Origin: Vibrio jasicida CAIM 1864 = LMG 25398
GTDB lineage: Bacteria > Pseudomonadota > Gammaproteobacteria > Enterobacterales > Vibrionaceae
Assembly: GCF_000400365.1 (NCBI RefSeq)
Contig: NZ_BAOG01000044.1
Coordinates: 62,001-126,000 of the forward strand
Reading direction: 5' to 3'
Length of the DNA: 64,000 nt
The notes below the pieces were generated by a model, which saw only the letters and a list, made by a program, of their open reading frames with translations, had not been told where the DNA came from and ran no database searches. Below are positions 35,547-44,609 of the stretch, in pieces. The position numbers and the translations under genes are program-made. Each line of letters starts with the position of its first letter. Position 1 is the stretch's first letter.

Positions 35547-36545
35547 TTATATGCTTCCAATCACGCGAATCTTGGCGTCTTTATCACTAGGGTTACCAAG
35601 CCAAAAGGTTTGTCCCAGGCTGTTCCCTTCACCTTGACCGAGATTGTTTTCCGGTATTGAGTCTAAGTTAACCGTTAGCTTGAGGTCCCAAGACATTGGA
35701 TCTCGCAAAATAAACCGCATCAGTCCCACCAGTGTATTGTGCAACTCGCCATCATAAGAGAACTTTCTAAACGTCTCAAAATCAATGTTATCGATACAAA
35801 GGTTAAACTTACCGTTCAAATCCGAAATGCTTTGCCCTAAGTGCAAACTATGACCTAACACACAGTTTGCTCGGTTTAGTTTATTACGTTGGCATTCTGC
35901 AATCTCTACTCGACGATGAACCCACTCCTCAATACGGACATTAGGTAAAGAAAAGTAGTGGGCAACAATACCGGAGATAAGCTTAGGCGAGCGCGTACGT
36001 GTTGAGAGTTGGTTGACGTAAGAGAGAATTTTCGCTCTATCCAACTCCGCAACATCGCAATCTTGCATGACACCAGACAAACCAGCTAAATGTAGAATAC
36101 GCCCTGAGAACGCATCACTTGCACCGCTCTGGTACTGGACGTGATACCGGTATTTCTTCCAGACGCGGTACAGCAAGCTAGTGTAGCGGTTGTGGAAGAA
36201 GTCGAAAAAGTCTTTAACTGGGTTGTCTTCTGGGTCGCGGCCTGCAAGTTTTTCAGTATAAGACGCAGGCAGTGGCGAACTTGAACCATGTAAACCGAGA
36301 AAATTCGTCTCTACGCGCGAGTATTGCTGTCCATTTCTTTCCATGTGAGCGATAAAGTCCATATCGCTCTTGGGAAATGACAAATTTGGTGAAACACTAA
36401 ACTCAATGCGCTCTTGATGAAAATACTTGTTTTCACCCACGGCGACAAAGTCAGTTTCTGGTTGCAGTTGGTAATGCTTCTCCAACAACAAAACCGCTTG
36501 GTAGAAGCTAAACTCATTCGACTTATCAGAGAGTGTATTAATCAT
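35547..36545 (-). CDS. tssG: T6SS baseplate protein TssG
   Basis: 332 residues with the TssG features FYQAVLLLEKHY near the N terminus, NFLGLHGSSSPLP (about 103-116) and DPMSWDLKLTVNL near the C terminus. TssG and two TssF form the wedge of the baseplate with TssE and TssK. The start overlaps the tssF stop by an ATGA junction. Last gene of the operon. Confidence 0.96.
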   Translation of the reverse strand: MINTLSDKSNEFSFYQAVLLLEKHYQLQPETDFVAVGENKYFHQERIEFSVSPNLSFPKSDMDFIAHMERNGQQYSRVETNFLGLHGSSSPLPASYTEKLAGRDPEDNPVKDFFDFFHNRYTSLLYRVWKKYRYHVQYQSGASDAFSGRILHLAGLSGVMQDCDVAELDRAKILSYVNQLSTRTRSPKLISGIVAHYFSLPNVRIEEWVHRRVEIAECQRNKLNRANCVLGHSLHLGQSISDLNGKFNLCIDNIDFETFRKFSYDGELHNTLVGLMRFILRDPMSWDLKLTVNLDSIPENNLGQGEGNSLGQTFWLGNPSDKDAKIRVIGSI

Positions 36546-38290
36546 AGAATCGTCTGCTGTCCAATTAGGCTCGTCCAGTTATAGACTTCACCGCTGGCTT
36601 CATCAAAAACTTCCAGCTCTGTAAACGAGTTCACACTGGAATACAGTCGGATGAATTCGTTCAATACGTTCGCCATTAAGAACATATCCCCTTCGTTCAC
36701 AAAGAACTTCGAATTCGTTACGAGCTTAAACTGATTGCCTCTTACTGATACGCCGCGGAACACACGATCAATCGGTTTCATTTCAGAGGAGATAATGCCG
36801 TCGAGTCGGTGAATCGACGCTCGGTGTGCTTGTCGGTCAACACGAGAGTGGAAATCATACGTAGACAACAGCACTTTAAGTACATCGATATTTGCCAACG
36901 ACAAATAGTTCAGTGACATATTAGCGATAAGTTGCCATTGAAGCTCGCCGTTCACTTGCGGGCTGACTGACTGTGTTGGTTTAGTGATGTTTTTAAACGT
37001 CGCATACGTCGGCGATTTATGGGTGGCATAGGTAATGTCCCCAACAGACAGGCGCTCAGCTAAATCTGCATTGCTGCATTGCAGCTTCATCAGGACCGTT
37101 TCGGTTCCCAAATCGGCAATGTCGCCATTGTGCGTATGGAATGAGATATAACGCTCAAGGCCACGACCGCTCACTCGTTCGCCTACTTTGGATTTGTAGA
37201 ACTCACGCTTGTCTCGTTGGTTGATTTGGTGCTCAAACGATTCGAATTCAATTAATGATTTACGACGACGTTCATCCTTGCTCCAGCTTTCTACCTGTTC
37301 AATAGCATACACCTCGTAGTGTTCTTGGCTGTTGCTTTGAGGACGAACTTTGTATTCATTTCGGCGATGCTCTAAACGAATCGGATCACCATCTTTCTCG
37401 AACAAGTTAACGGCTGGCGTACAATGCAATCTTAAGTGCTTATCTTTCAAAACCACTTCAGAAGGTAAAGCACGCTTAAAATGGAACTTCACCTTGACTG
37501 TACTGCGCTGTGGAATTCCTTTTAGCCATTCTAGACCTTTGATGTCAAAAAACATGAACTTGTCTGGAAGAGAGAAGAATTCTTGCAGTAAGCGATAACC
37601 GGCAAACGAGTTTTTGCTGTAAGGCAACAGCGCTTCATCTTCTTCATGCCCAACTGGCACGACATATTCAGGGCCAAGGCGATGTTTGTAGCCACCACCA
37701 ACATCCAGCTCAACGTAATCTAAATAGCGGAATAACCAAAGAAAAACGGTGCGCGTAATATGAATTTCACCATGAAGGTGAAGACGTAACGTATCTAAAC
37801 CAATGCGCGAAAGTTCCAAACCATGCTCTGTTGATAACGTTACATCAATCGAAGAGCTTGTGCGGCTGTTGGTTTGTTCAATATTGGTCAGCGTAATCGG
37901 GTAAAGGTTGACGTCATAACATGTACGGAATAAACACTGCGTTCCCTCTACCTGCTCGCTCGCCATTTCTGCACCACGTTTTACCACGGTTTTCTCAGTG
38001 ACACTACCAGTGTGAGGTTTGAGTTCACTGATGCACAGAGAAGGAATAGAACGCATATAGTGCGGCCACAGCAACGTCATAAGAGATTGCGTCAACTCTG
38101 GCAACTCATCATCAATCTTTTCGCGAATTCGCCCCGTTAAAAAAGCAAAACCTTCCAGTAGCCGCTCAACGTCTGGATCGAAAGTGCCTTCTGAGAGGAA
38201 GTGCGTTAACTTGGGGTGATATTTGGCAAACTCACTACCCGATTCGCGCAAATACGTGAGTTCATCTTGGAAGTATTTACTGTTACTCAA
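36542..38290 (-). CDS. tssF: T6SS baseplate protein TssF
   Basis: About 582 residues. N terminus SNSKYFQDELTYLRESGSEFAKYHP in two parts and the FDPDVERLLEGFAFLTGRI segment are the family hallmarks; C-terminal region typical. I place the start at a TTG at 38290, preceded by AGTAGGTG, because it lies 10 bases after the tssE stop and gives the standard N terminus. The open frame runs on to 38443 but that part lies over tssE and has no family match. Confidence 0.93.
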   Translation of the reverse strand: MSNSKYFQDELTYLRESGSEFAKYHPKLTHFLSEGTFDPDVERLLEGFAFLTGRIREKIDDELPELTQSLMTLLWPHYMRSIPSLCISELKPHTGSVTEKTVVKRGAEMASEQVEGTQCLFRTCYDVNLYPITLTNIEQTNSRTSSSIDVTLSTEHGLELSRIGLDTLRLHLHGEIHITRTVFLWLFRYLDYVELDVGGGYKHRLGPEYVVPVGHEEDEALLPYSKNSFAGYRLLQEFFSLPDKFMFFDIKGLEWLKGIPQRSTVKVKFHFKRALPSEVVLKDKHLRLHCTPAVNLFEKDGDPIRLEHRRNEYKVRPQSNSQEHYEVYAIEQVESWSKDERRRKSLIEFESFEHQINQRDKREFYKSKVGERVSGRGLERYISFHTHNGDIADLGTETVLMKLQCSNADLAERLSVGDITYATHKSPTYATFKNITKPTQSVSPQVNGELQWQLIANMSLNYLSLANIDVLKVLLSTYDFHSRVDRQAHRASIHRLDGIISSEMKPIDRVFRGVSVRGNQFKLVTNSKFFVNEGDMFLMANVLNEFIRLYSSVNSFTELEVFDEASGEVYNWTSLIGQQTIL

Positions 38291-38300
38291 GTGGCACCTA

Positions 38301-38711
38301 CTAAACGTTAAATTGGCCGTCAGTTCCCATGTAGACGTCAATAGACATTGGGACTTTACCGCCGTTATGGGAAACCTCACCTCGAATACCAAACCCAAGC
38401 TGTAAAGGATTGTGGTGGTCTTCTCGGTAATGAACCTCGACATTCAGCAATCGCGGTTCAAAGCGTTCTATGGTTGAAGTGATGTTGTTTTGAATGTGGC
38501 GAACGAGGTTCGTATTGTTGGAGAGTACGTCGTTAAAGTCAGGTAAGCCGTATTCACTATCTATCATCGCATTGCCCGAATGCGTGTTGAGCAAATCCGC
38601 CAAATGCGAGTGAATGGATTCGATTAAATGACGATGAGAAACGACTTTCTCGTAGCAGTTTTTGGGCTCACCAAGCTCGATGCGCTCTAAAAGACGATAA
38701 CCTTTTTCCAT
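38301..38711 (-). CDS. tssE: T6SS baseplate protein TssE (gp25-like)
   Basis: 136 residues with the gp25-like lysozyme-family fold signature: SVIAHLxxLLNTHSG-type segment (here HSHLADLLNTHSGNAMIDSE), YGLPDF and the EPRL element (FEPRLLNVEV), which docks the sheath to the baseplate. It follows tssC after a hairpin terminator, so its level may be set below that of the sheath genes. Confidence 0.95.
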   Translation of the reverse strand: MEKGYRLLERIELGEPKNCYEKVVSHRHLIESIHSHLADLLNTHSGNAMIDSEYGLPDFNDVLSNNTNLVRHIQNNITSTIERFEPRLLNVEVHYREDHHNPLQLGFGIRGEVSHNGGKVPMSIDVYMGTDGQFNV

Positions 38712-38724
38712 ATCCGGTCCTACG

Positions 38725-38752
38725 AAAAAAGCAGCCAGTCTTCACTGGCTGC
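38725..38752 (-). terminator. Intra-operon terminator/attenuator between tssC and tssE
   Basis: On the minus strand: GCAGCCAG, 6-base loop, CTGGCTGC, then TTTTTT. It lies between the tssC stop (38773) and the tssE start (38711). All genes continue on the same strand, so partial termination would give many sheath subunits and few baseplate subunits. Confidence 0.85.
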
Positions 38753-38772
38753 TTGATATTATCAGCAATGGG

Positions 38773-40248
38773 TTATTGGTCTAGCTTGCCAACGAGTGAC
38801 AAGTCAAAGCTTGCGCCCATGTACTTAAAGTGAGGACGTACAGACATTGATACTTTGTACCAACCTGGATCGCCTTCTACGTCTGATACCTCAACCTTCG
38901 CAGCACGTAGTGGACGACGACCACGTACTTCTGCTGGCGGGTTTTCCTGATCAGATACGTACTGACGAATCCACTTGTTCAATTCGATTTCTAGGTCAGA
39001 ACGCTCTTTCCAAGAACCGATTTGCTCACGCTGTAGCACTTTGATGTAGTGTGCTAGACGGTTGATGATGAACATGTAAGGCAACTGTGTGCCCAACTTG
39101 TAGTTCATCTCTGCTTGCTTACCTTCTGGCGTATTCGCAAACACTTTTGGTTTTTGAATAGAGTTCGCCGAGAAGAATGCCGCGTTGTCAGAACCTTTAC
39201 GCATCGTTAGCGCAATAAAGCCCTCTTCTGCCAGTTCATATTCACGACGGTCAGAAACAAGAATCTCAGTTGGGATCTTAGTTTCGATTTGGCCCATCGC
39301 TTCAAAGTTGTAAACTGGTAGATCTTGAACCGCACCACCACTTTGAGGACCAATGATGTTTGGACACCAGCGGTATTTAGCGAAAGATTCGCTGATCTTA
39401 GACGCCATAGCGTACGCTGAGTTACCCCATAGGTAGTTGTCGTGGCTGTCTGTTACTTGCTCGTCGTAATCAAATGCTTTGATTGGGTTATCTTCAACCG
39501 AGTAAGGCGTACGAAGCATGAAGCGAGACGTACACAGACCTAGGTAACGTGCGTCTTCGTGCTCGCGCAGGCCACGCCATTTCGTGTATTGTGGGCCTTC
39601 AAATACAGACTTAAGGTCTTTTAGGTTTGGTAGCTCTTCGTAGCTGTCTAGGCCAAAGAACTTAGAAGATGCAGACGTGATAAACGGTGCGTGAGACATC
39701 GCACCCACGTTCGCCATGTATTCCATCAGTTTGATGTCTGGAGATGATGCAGACAGGTCGTAGTCACAGATTACCGCGCCAACAGGTTTACCACCAAATT
39801 GACCGTATTCACGAGTGTAGATCTGTTTGTATAGACCAGACTTCACCACTTCCGGTGCGTCTTCGAAATCGTCTAGTACTTCATCTTTCTTCGCAGAGAT
39901 CAGTTCAATCTGAATGTTCTCACGGAAGTCAGTATGGTCAACTAGGTACTTAAGACCACGCCACGTCGATTCGATGGCTTGCACTTCTTCGTTGTGAAGA
40001 ATGGCATCAACTTGCTTTGACAATTTTTGGTCGATTTCAGAGATCATCAGGTCAACCAAAGATTGATCGACTTTCTCTGTGGTCGAACTGCTTAGTAGCT
40101 CACTGATGAATGCTTCTACGCCGCGTTTTGCAACATCAAAACCTTCATCACTTGGCTTTAAACGAGTTTCGTTAAGAATGCTATCCAGAAGTGACCCTGA
40201 TTCAACTAAGGCTGCTTCTTGTTCTGGCGCTTGTGCTTCTGCAGACAT
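38773..40248 (-). CDS. tssC: T6SS sheath large subunit TssC (VipB)
   Basis: 491 residues, normal length. Family hallmarks: AIESTWRGLKYLVDHTDF, GAVICDYDLS, FGLDSYEELPNL, LCTSRFMLRTPY and WIRQYVSDQENPPAEVRGRRPLR-type C-terminal region. Together with TssB it builds the contractile sheath, which ClpV disassembles. Follows tssB by eight bases. Confidence 0.97.
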   Translation of the reverse strand: MSAEAQAPEQEAALVESGSLLDSILNETRLKPSDEGFDVAKRGVEAFISELLSSSTTEKVDQSLVDLMISEIDQKLSKQVDAILHNEEVQAIESTWRGLKYLVDHTDFRENIQIELISAKKDEVLDDFEDAPEVVKSGLYKQIYTREYGQFGGKPVGAVICDYDLSASSPDIKLMEYMANVGAMSHAPFITSASSKFFGLDSYEELPNLKDLKSVFEGPQYTKWRGLREHEDARYLGLCTSRFMLRTPYSVEDNPIKAFDYDEQVTDSHDNYLWGNSAYAMASKISESFAKYRWCPNIIGPQSGGAVQDLPVYNFEAMGQIETKIPTEILVSDRREYELAEEGFIALTMRKGSDNAAFFSANSIQKPKVFANTPEGKQAEMNYKLGTQLPYMFIINRLAHYIKVLQREQIGSWKERSDLEIELNKWIRQYVSDQENPPAEVRGRRPLRAAKVEVSDVEGDPGWYKVSMSVRPHFKYMGASFDLSLVGKLDQ

Positions 40249-40256
40249 GATATCCC

Positions 40257-40763
40257 TTACTCTTCTTTCGCTTCTTGGTCGTTGCCAATGCTTAGTTCAT
40301 CCAACAGTTTCTTTCTCGCTTCTTCATCTTGAAGAACCGATGCGATCTTCTTACGGAACGCAGGAACGTTACCTAGAGGACCTTTCAGTGCAACCAAGGC
40401 TTCACGAAGCTCGAGCAGACTATTTAGCTCTGGTACGCTTTTCGCGATCGCTTCAGGAGAGAAGTCCTTCATGTTTTCAAACGTTAGATCAACACCGATT
40501 TGCGCACCTTCTTCATCAGAAAGGCGGTTTTCAACGTTTACTCTAACGTTTGGAGACATGCCTTCTAGCACTTCGTTAAAGTTGTCTTTGTCGATATTGA
40601 TTGGCGTACGTTCTTCGATTGGCGTCTCATCTGCACGTGCAGTAAAGTCACCAACCACCATCATGCTCAGCGGCAGTTCAACGTCGTCTTGCGTATCACC
40701 AGTTGCTGGAACATAACGGATATTAATTCGCTCTTTAGGAGCCACCGAGCCGTCACGTGACAT
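40257..40763 (-). CDS. tssB: T6SS sheath small subunit TssB (VipA)
   Basis: 168 residues. N-terminal RINIRYVPATGDTQDDVELP and LPLSMMVVGDFTARAD are diagnostic of TssB; the helical C-terminal half (VPELNSLLELREALVALKGPLG) carries the region bound by ClpV in VipA. Located in the usual tssA-tssB-tssC order. Confidence 0.97.
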   Translation of the reverse strand: MSRDGSVAPKERINIRYVPATGDTQDDVELPLSMMVVGDFTARADETPIEERTPINIDKDNFNEVLEGMSPNVRVNVENRLSDEEGAQIGVDLTFENMKDFSPEAIAKSVPELNSLLELREALVALKGPLGNVPAFRKKIASVLQDEEARKKLLDELSIGNDQEAKEE

Positions 40764-40789
40764 AATTAGTTCCTTATCTAACTCTGTAA

Positions 40790-42367
40790 TCAGTCATAAA
40801 TTGCTTTCCACTGTTCATACTTGGCAGGTAAAAGATCCTTGGTTCGGAATAACGGATGGAGTGTTTTTCGAATTAGGTCTTTTAGTTGCAAAGATAAGTG
40901 TGGTTCCCAGCTCTCAAGATTAAATTCCTGATGTACGTCCCAACCCTTCTCAAGATACGGCAAGCACAACGGGTATAATCCAACAGACTGGTAAGCTGTT
41001 ATCAATTGTAAATACAGCAAAAATTGCCCACGTCCCGAGCTATCCAGTTCGAGTTTGCGAGCAAGTTCTGCAGCACGCTCCCCTAGGTTTTCTAGGGTGA
41101 TATCCTCCATTAGCGACGAATCGTCCTCGGTAATCACCACGGTCTGAATGACTGCTGGCGAGCCCGATGAACCTGCAACTTGAGTCGATAACCAAGCCAA
41201 AGTTGCTTCGTCCGCAAATGGTATAGAATTCTTAAATGAAAGGTGTTCAATGCCTTCCAGTGATTCAACGAAACGTCTCACCTCTTGCTTCACCGCCATT
41301 GCGGCATCGTCAAAGCCCAGATTGGTGAGCATTGAATAGACATAGAAGTGGCCCGTCAGCCAAAAAGGCGCATCGGTTAGTGTGCGCTCTAAACGCTTAA
41401 TCGTATCGATATCACTTTCTTGGTTGGCCTTGTCACGATACTCCGCTTGTTGATCGGAAGAGACCGCTAAACTGAGCGGTGTTTCGTTGTTTTGATGATC
41501 GGGTAAGTCATCAATGTCATCCCAAGTCAGATGACGATAAATTCGATAGGCAAGTGGGTCGCTCGCGTTGGAATAAAGCATGACCTCCGCAACCTTCTTC
41601 AAGGTGCGTTTAGAAGCAGTTGGTGAGGAGAAATCCGTATCAACATCAACCTCCGGCGCCGCGGCTTTTTTGGCCACTTTCGGTTTAGCTACAGCCGATA
41701 CGCTTTGACTGCTTGATGGTTGCTCCGCTACTGGCCTAGGGGCTTCTTCTGCGTTTTCCGCTTGCACAGATTGAGCGGACGCACTTTGTTCCGCTGAAGA
41801 TGTCGTACCCGCCTCGTGAGAGTCCGCTCCAGCTTGTTGCGATAAGATATTCAGCTGGGTACGAATCTCAAAGAAATCCGCCTCTGAATCTTGGAAAATA
41901 TCATCAAACTGGCGCTGTACGTCTTCAATCGTACTGATACAACGAGAGACAAGCTCCCAAGGTTGTGTACTTTCCGCTAACTTACCACTTACCAGCTTAA
42001 ACTGATGGTTTAACCACTCAACGGCGCCATCTCTACCTCGCTTTCTGGTTGGGTAAAGATTCGCACCAAACTTCGTTAACGCCCCATTAAGCAGCTGCAA
42101 GCCCTGTTCAAAACCTTGCAAGTCTGACTCTTCTGTAAGTGCACGAATGAGATAACAAATCGCCTTAAGATCTTTGCTGTGATGTTCAAGAACCTCGGTA
42201 GCGTGCGTTTTGACGACACCCCATTCCACAGTTTCCCCAAACAAAGAGCCAAACTTCTTCACTTCGGCTTCCATCATTTCGTAGCAAAACTCATAACGCG
42301 CGTCTTCACCGACTGGATTTGCGTCTGAAATTGGAGTAAGCAAGCGTTCAATATCAATCACTGACAT
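40790..42367 (-). CDS. tssA: T6SS TssA protein (ImpA N-terminal domain)
   Basis: About 525 residues. N-terminal ImpA domain (about 1-140; LTPISDANPVGEDARYE, the usual start), a Ser/Ala/Gln-rich linker (about 190-245), middle helical region, and a C-terminal domain of about 120 residues. TssA organises baseplate docking and sheath/tube polymerisation. A GTG directly precedes the ATG at 42367; either start is possible. Its start abuts the stop of the kinase gene, so the two are coupled. Confidence 0.93.
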   Translation of the reverse strand: MSVIDIERLLTPISDANPVGEDARYEFCYEMMEAEVKKFGSLFGETVEWGVVKTHATEVLEHHSKDLKAICYLIRALTEESDLQGFEQGLQLLNGALTKFGANLYPTRKRGRDGAVEWLNHQFKLVSGKLAESTQPWELVSRCISTIEDVQRQFDDIFQDSEADFFEIRTQLNILSQQAGADSHEAGTTSSAEQSASAQSVQAENAEEAPRPVAEQPSSSQSVSAVAKPKVAKKAAAPEVDVDTDFSSPTASKRTLKKVAEVMLYSNASDPLAYRIYRHLTWDDIDDLPDHQNNETPLSLAVSSDQQAEYRDKANQESDIDTIKRLERTLTDAPFWLTGHFYVYSMLTNLGFDDAAMAVKQEVRRFVESLEGIEHLSFKNSIPFADEATLAWLSTQVAGSSGSPAVIQTVVITEDDSSLMEDITLENLGERAAELARKLELDSSGRGQFLLYLQLITAYQSVGLYPLCLPYLEKGWDVHQEFNLESWEPHLSLQLKDLIRKTLHPLFRTKDLLPAKYEQWKAIYD

Positions 42368-42369
42368 CA

Positions 42370-44391
42370 CTAACCTCGCCCTTCAGATAAAAGATAATCT
42401 TTAATGGCTCTTTCCACAGCGATCGCACCACGTGCTGGTTTAGACAGTTGATGACTTTTGTCGATGGAATCTGATGCCATACCGTTAAGGAGCTCGGTAA
42501 TCTCGCTGAATTTTTTGGGTGCGTTACGCTCTAGATCCGCCAGTGAGTCATGCAGTTTTTGCTGATCAAAAATGGACTGTTCTGTCACTGTGCTAAACAA
42601 GATGAATTCACTTCTTGCGACAATCAGATCTTTCACTTTTTTACTGAGTTCTGGCGTATTACCAAAGTAAGCTTTTGCGGCTTTTGCTTCGTCAATCGCT
42701 TTAGTGTAGTAATGGTCCTTCGCATGTTGCTCAATGGATTCATTAATGCTTTCTAAGACTCGTTTCGGCAGTATCTGGCTGTAGAAATAAGCTTCTGACT
42801 GATTGAGTAACCAAGCCGCTTTCATTTCATCATCTGCTTGCTTCGCTTCACCCGATAAAATCAAATTAGCGATTTGCTCATCTTTGCTGCCCGCAACGGC
42901 AGACAATTTCATTGAATCAACCGCAGCAACGTTCAAACCTGCCATCACTTTGGTCAGGGTTTTATCAGCATAAGGAAACAGCGCTCCATCATCGACAAGC
43001 TTCTCACGCAACGTAACCAACTCTTTGCGAATATCGACTAAGGTTTTTGGTAAGTCATCCGCTAAGTCTTGATAAGCGGTCAACTGGCTTTGGTTCTTCT
43101 TGTACAACTTAGACAGTTTCATCTGTTGTACTTGGAAAGCTTCACGATATGGCGCAGTAGTCACCACGTTCTTTTCCATATCATTAAGAGCGAATTCAAT
43201 ATCCCAGGGTGGCTGCGCTAAGAAAGAGGCCGTCTGTGCTGGCTTAATCGTACTAACCAAAGGTGTTTCAGCCTGTGAAATCGATGGCTCAGACTTAACA
43301 ATGGTTTTCCATTCTGGCTGGTTTTGTTGGTACAAGTAGCTGCCAGTAATCGCAATCACGCTGAGCACCAAACTCGCCTCTAAAATTTTGAAACGTCCAT
43401 AGCCAGACTTATCTTGCGGTTTGCAATGCGTCAGTAATAAATCTGCATTGCGTAAGCTACTAAAAATTGGCGCGTTTGATTGTGAATCAATCGACTGCGT
43501 ATCAATACGTGCGAGCTGTTGGGCAAATGAGATGGCTGTATAGCCATGCCCTCTCGGATTATTGATGACTTGCTTCAGCAGCTTCCAAATGTGGTTGGGA
43601 ATGAGTGCAGGTCGCTTGCGATCTTTTAACTGTTTATGCCAAGCATCACCAAAAATAGCACCGATAAATAGATGTCCGGTTAGTAAAGCTAGAGAATACA
43701 CATCGTCTTGCGGCTCGGTTGTGCCTGTCTCTAGATAAAGCGGCGAGGCGTAACTCAGACTGGCTTCGGCATGCGTCTCAGTCTCCCCAATATAACGAGC
43801 CGCACCAAAATCAATCAGCTTGACGTAATCGCCCTCACTGACCAGCACATTGGATGGTTTGATATCGAGATGGCAGATGCCTCTGGTGTGCATAAACTCA
43901 AGCGCACCAGCCAGTTGATACACGAGCCAAGCAATGTGATCGTGACGAAAGCCCTTAGTCGAGTGACGTTCCATTTTTTCTGCGAGAGATTCGCCTTGAA
44001 TCCACTCATACATCAAATACGGACGTTCGAACTCGTTGCCGACTTTAATAAACTCAGCAACACTTGGATGCTGGGAAATCTCTAGTCGACTGGCTTCATT
44101 AACCAACATTTTGCTGGCAACTTCTGGCGCCTCTTCGTTGACGACTTTGCAGCAGATTTGTTTTTCTGGCTGGCCTTTCTTGGCGAGATGGTAAACCGTA
44201 GTTCTACCATTTTTTGAAGGCAGCGTGTCTAGTACATCAAATTGCGAAAAAAGAACGTACTCAAGCTTTGGCTTATTTTTTTGCGCCAATCTTTGCTCGT
44301 TCTGTTTCTTTTTTTCAATGGCTTTAACAACCAATTGATCAATATATCCTTTGGCTGCTCCCTGCTTATCAGACACTCTGCACTCTTTCAT
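42370..44391 (-). CDS. ppkA: T6SS-associated Ser/Thr protein kinase (PpkA-like)
   Basis: About 670 residues. N-terminal Hanks-type kinase domain with the catalytic loop CHLDIKPSNVL (HLD in place of HRD), the metal-binding LIDFGAA (DFG) and a SPLYLETG-type P+1 region (about 175-235); then a membrane segment (LVLSVIAITGSYLYQQ, near residue 335) and a helical periplasmic part. PpkA kinases start T6SS assembly by phosphorylating the FHA protein. The start is uncertain: ATG at 44433 and 44391, and a GTG at 44376 that has AAAGAG six bases upstream and may be best. No PppA-type phosphatase gene is in the window. Confidence 0.9.
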   Translation of the reverse strand: MKECRVSDKQGAAKGYIDQLVVKAIEKKKQNEQRLAQKNKPKLEYVLFSQFDVLDTLPSKNGRTTVYHLAKKGQPEKQICCKVVNEEAPEVASKMLVNEASRLEISQHPSVAEFIKVGNEFERPYLMYEWIQGESLAEKMERHSTKGFRHDHIAWLVYQLAGALEFMHTRGICHLDIKPSNVLVSEGDYVKLIDFGAARYIGETETHAEASLSYASPLYLETGTTEPQDDVYSLALLTGHLFIGAIFGDAWHKQLKDRKRPALIPNHIWKLLKQVINNPRGHGYTAISFAQQLARIDTQSIDSQSNAPIFSSLRNADLLLTHCKPQDKSGYGRFKILEASLVLSVIAITGSYLYQQNQPEWKTIVKSEPSISQAETPLVSTIKPAQTASFLAQPPWDIEFALNDMEKNVVTTAPYREAFQVQQMKLSKLYKKNQSQLTAYQDLADDLPKTLVDIRKELVTLREKLVDDGALFPYADKTLTKVMAGLNVAAVDSMKLSAVAGSKDEQIANLILSGEAKQADDEMKAAWLLNQSEAYFYSQILPKRVLESINESIEQHAKDHYYTKAIDEAKAAKAYFGNTPELSKKVKDLIVARSEFILFSTVTEQSIFDQQKLHDSLADLERNAPKKFSEITELLNGMASDSIDKSHQLSKPARGAIAVERAIKDYLLSEGRG

Positions 44392-44609
44392 CGAACAAAT
44401 ATTATTAGAGCGAAATAATATTTGCTGAAACATCCTTGTTTCAAGGCTGGTATTTAAAACGAACAGTAAGTCTATTACTTTAGTGATAATTACTAATTTA
44501 TAAGTCGCTTTGACTTACGCTTTCACTACATTAGTTCCCTTGTTTTGGCATCTTAAATACCGATCATAAAAACTTTGCCTATTTCACTATTTATAAGTGT
44601 GTGATCCAA

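Noticed and set aside
38291..38443. N-terminal extension of tssF to 38443.
   Set aside because: It would overlap tssE by 143 bases, has no TssF family match, and the TTG at 38290 with AGGTG upstream explains the standard N terminus.
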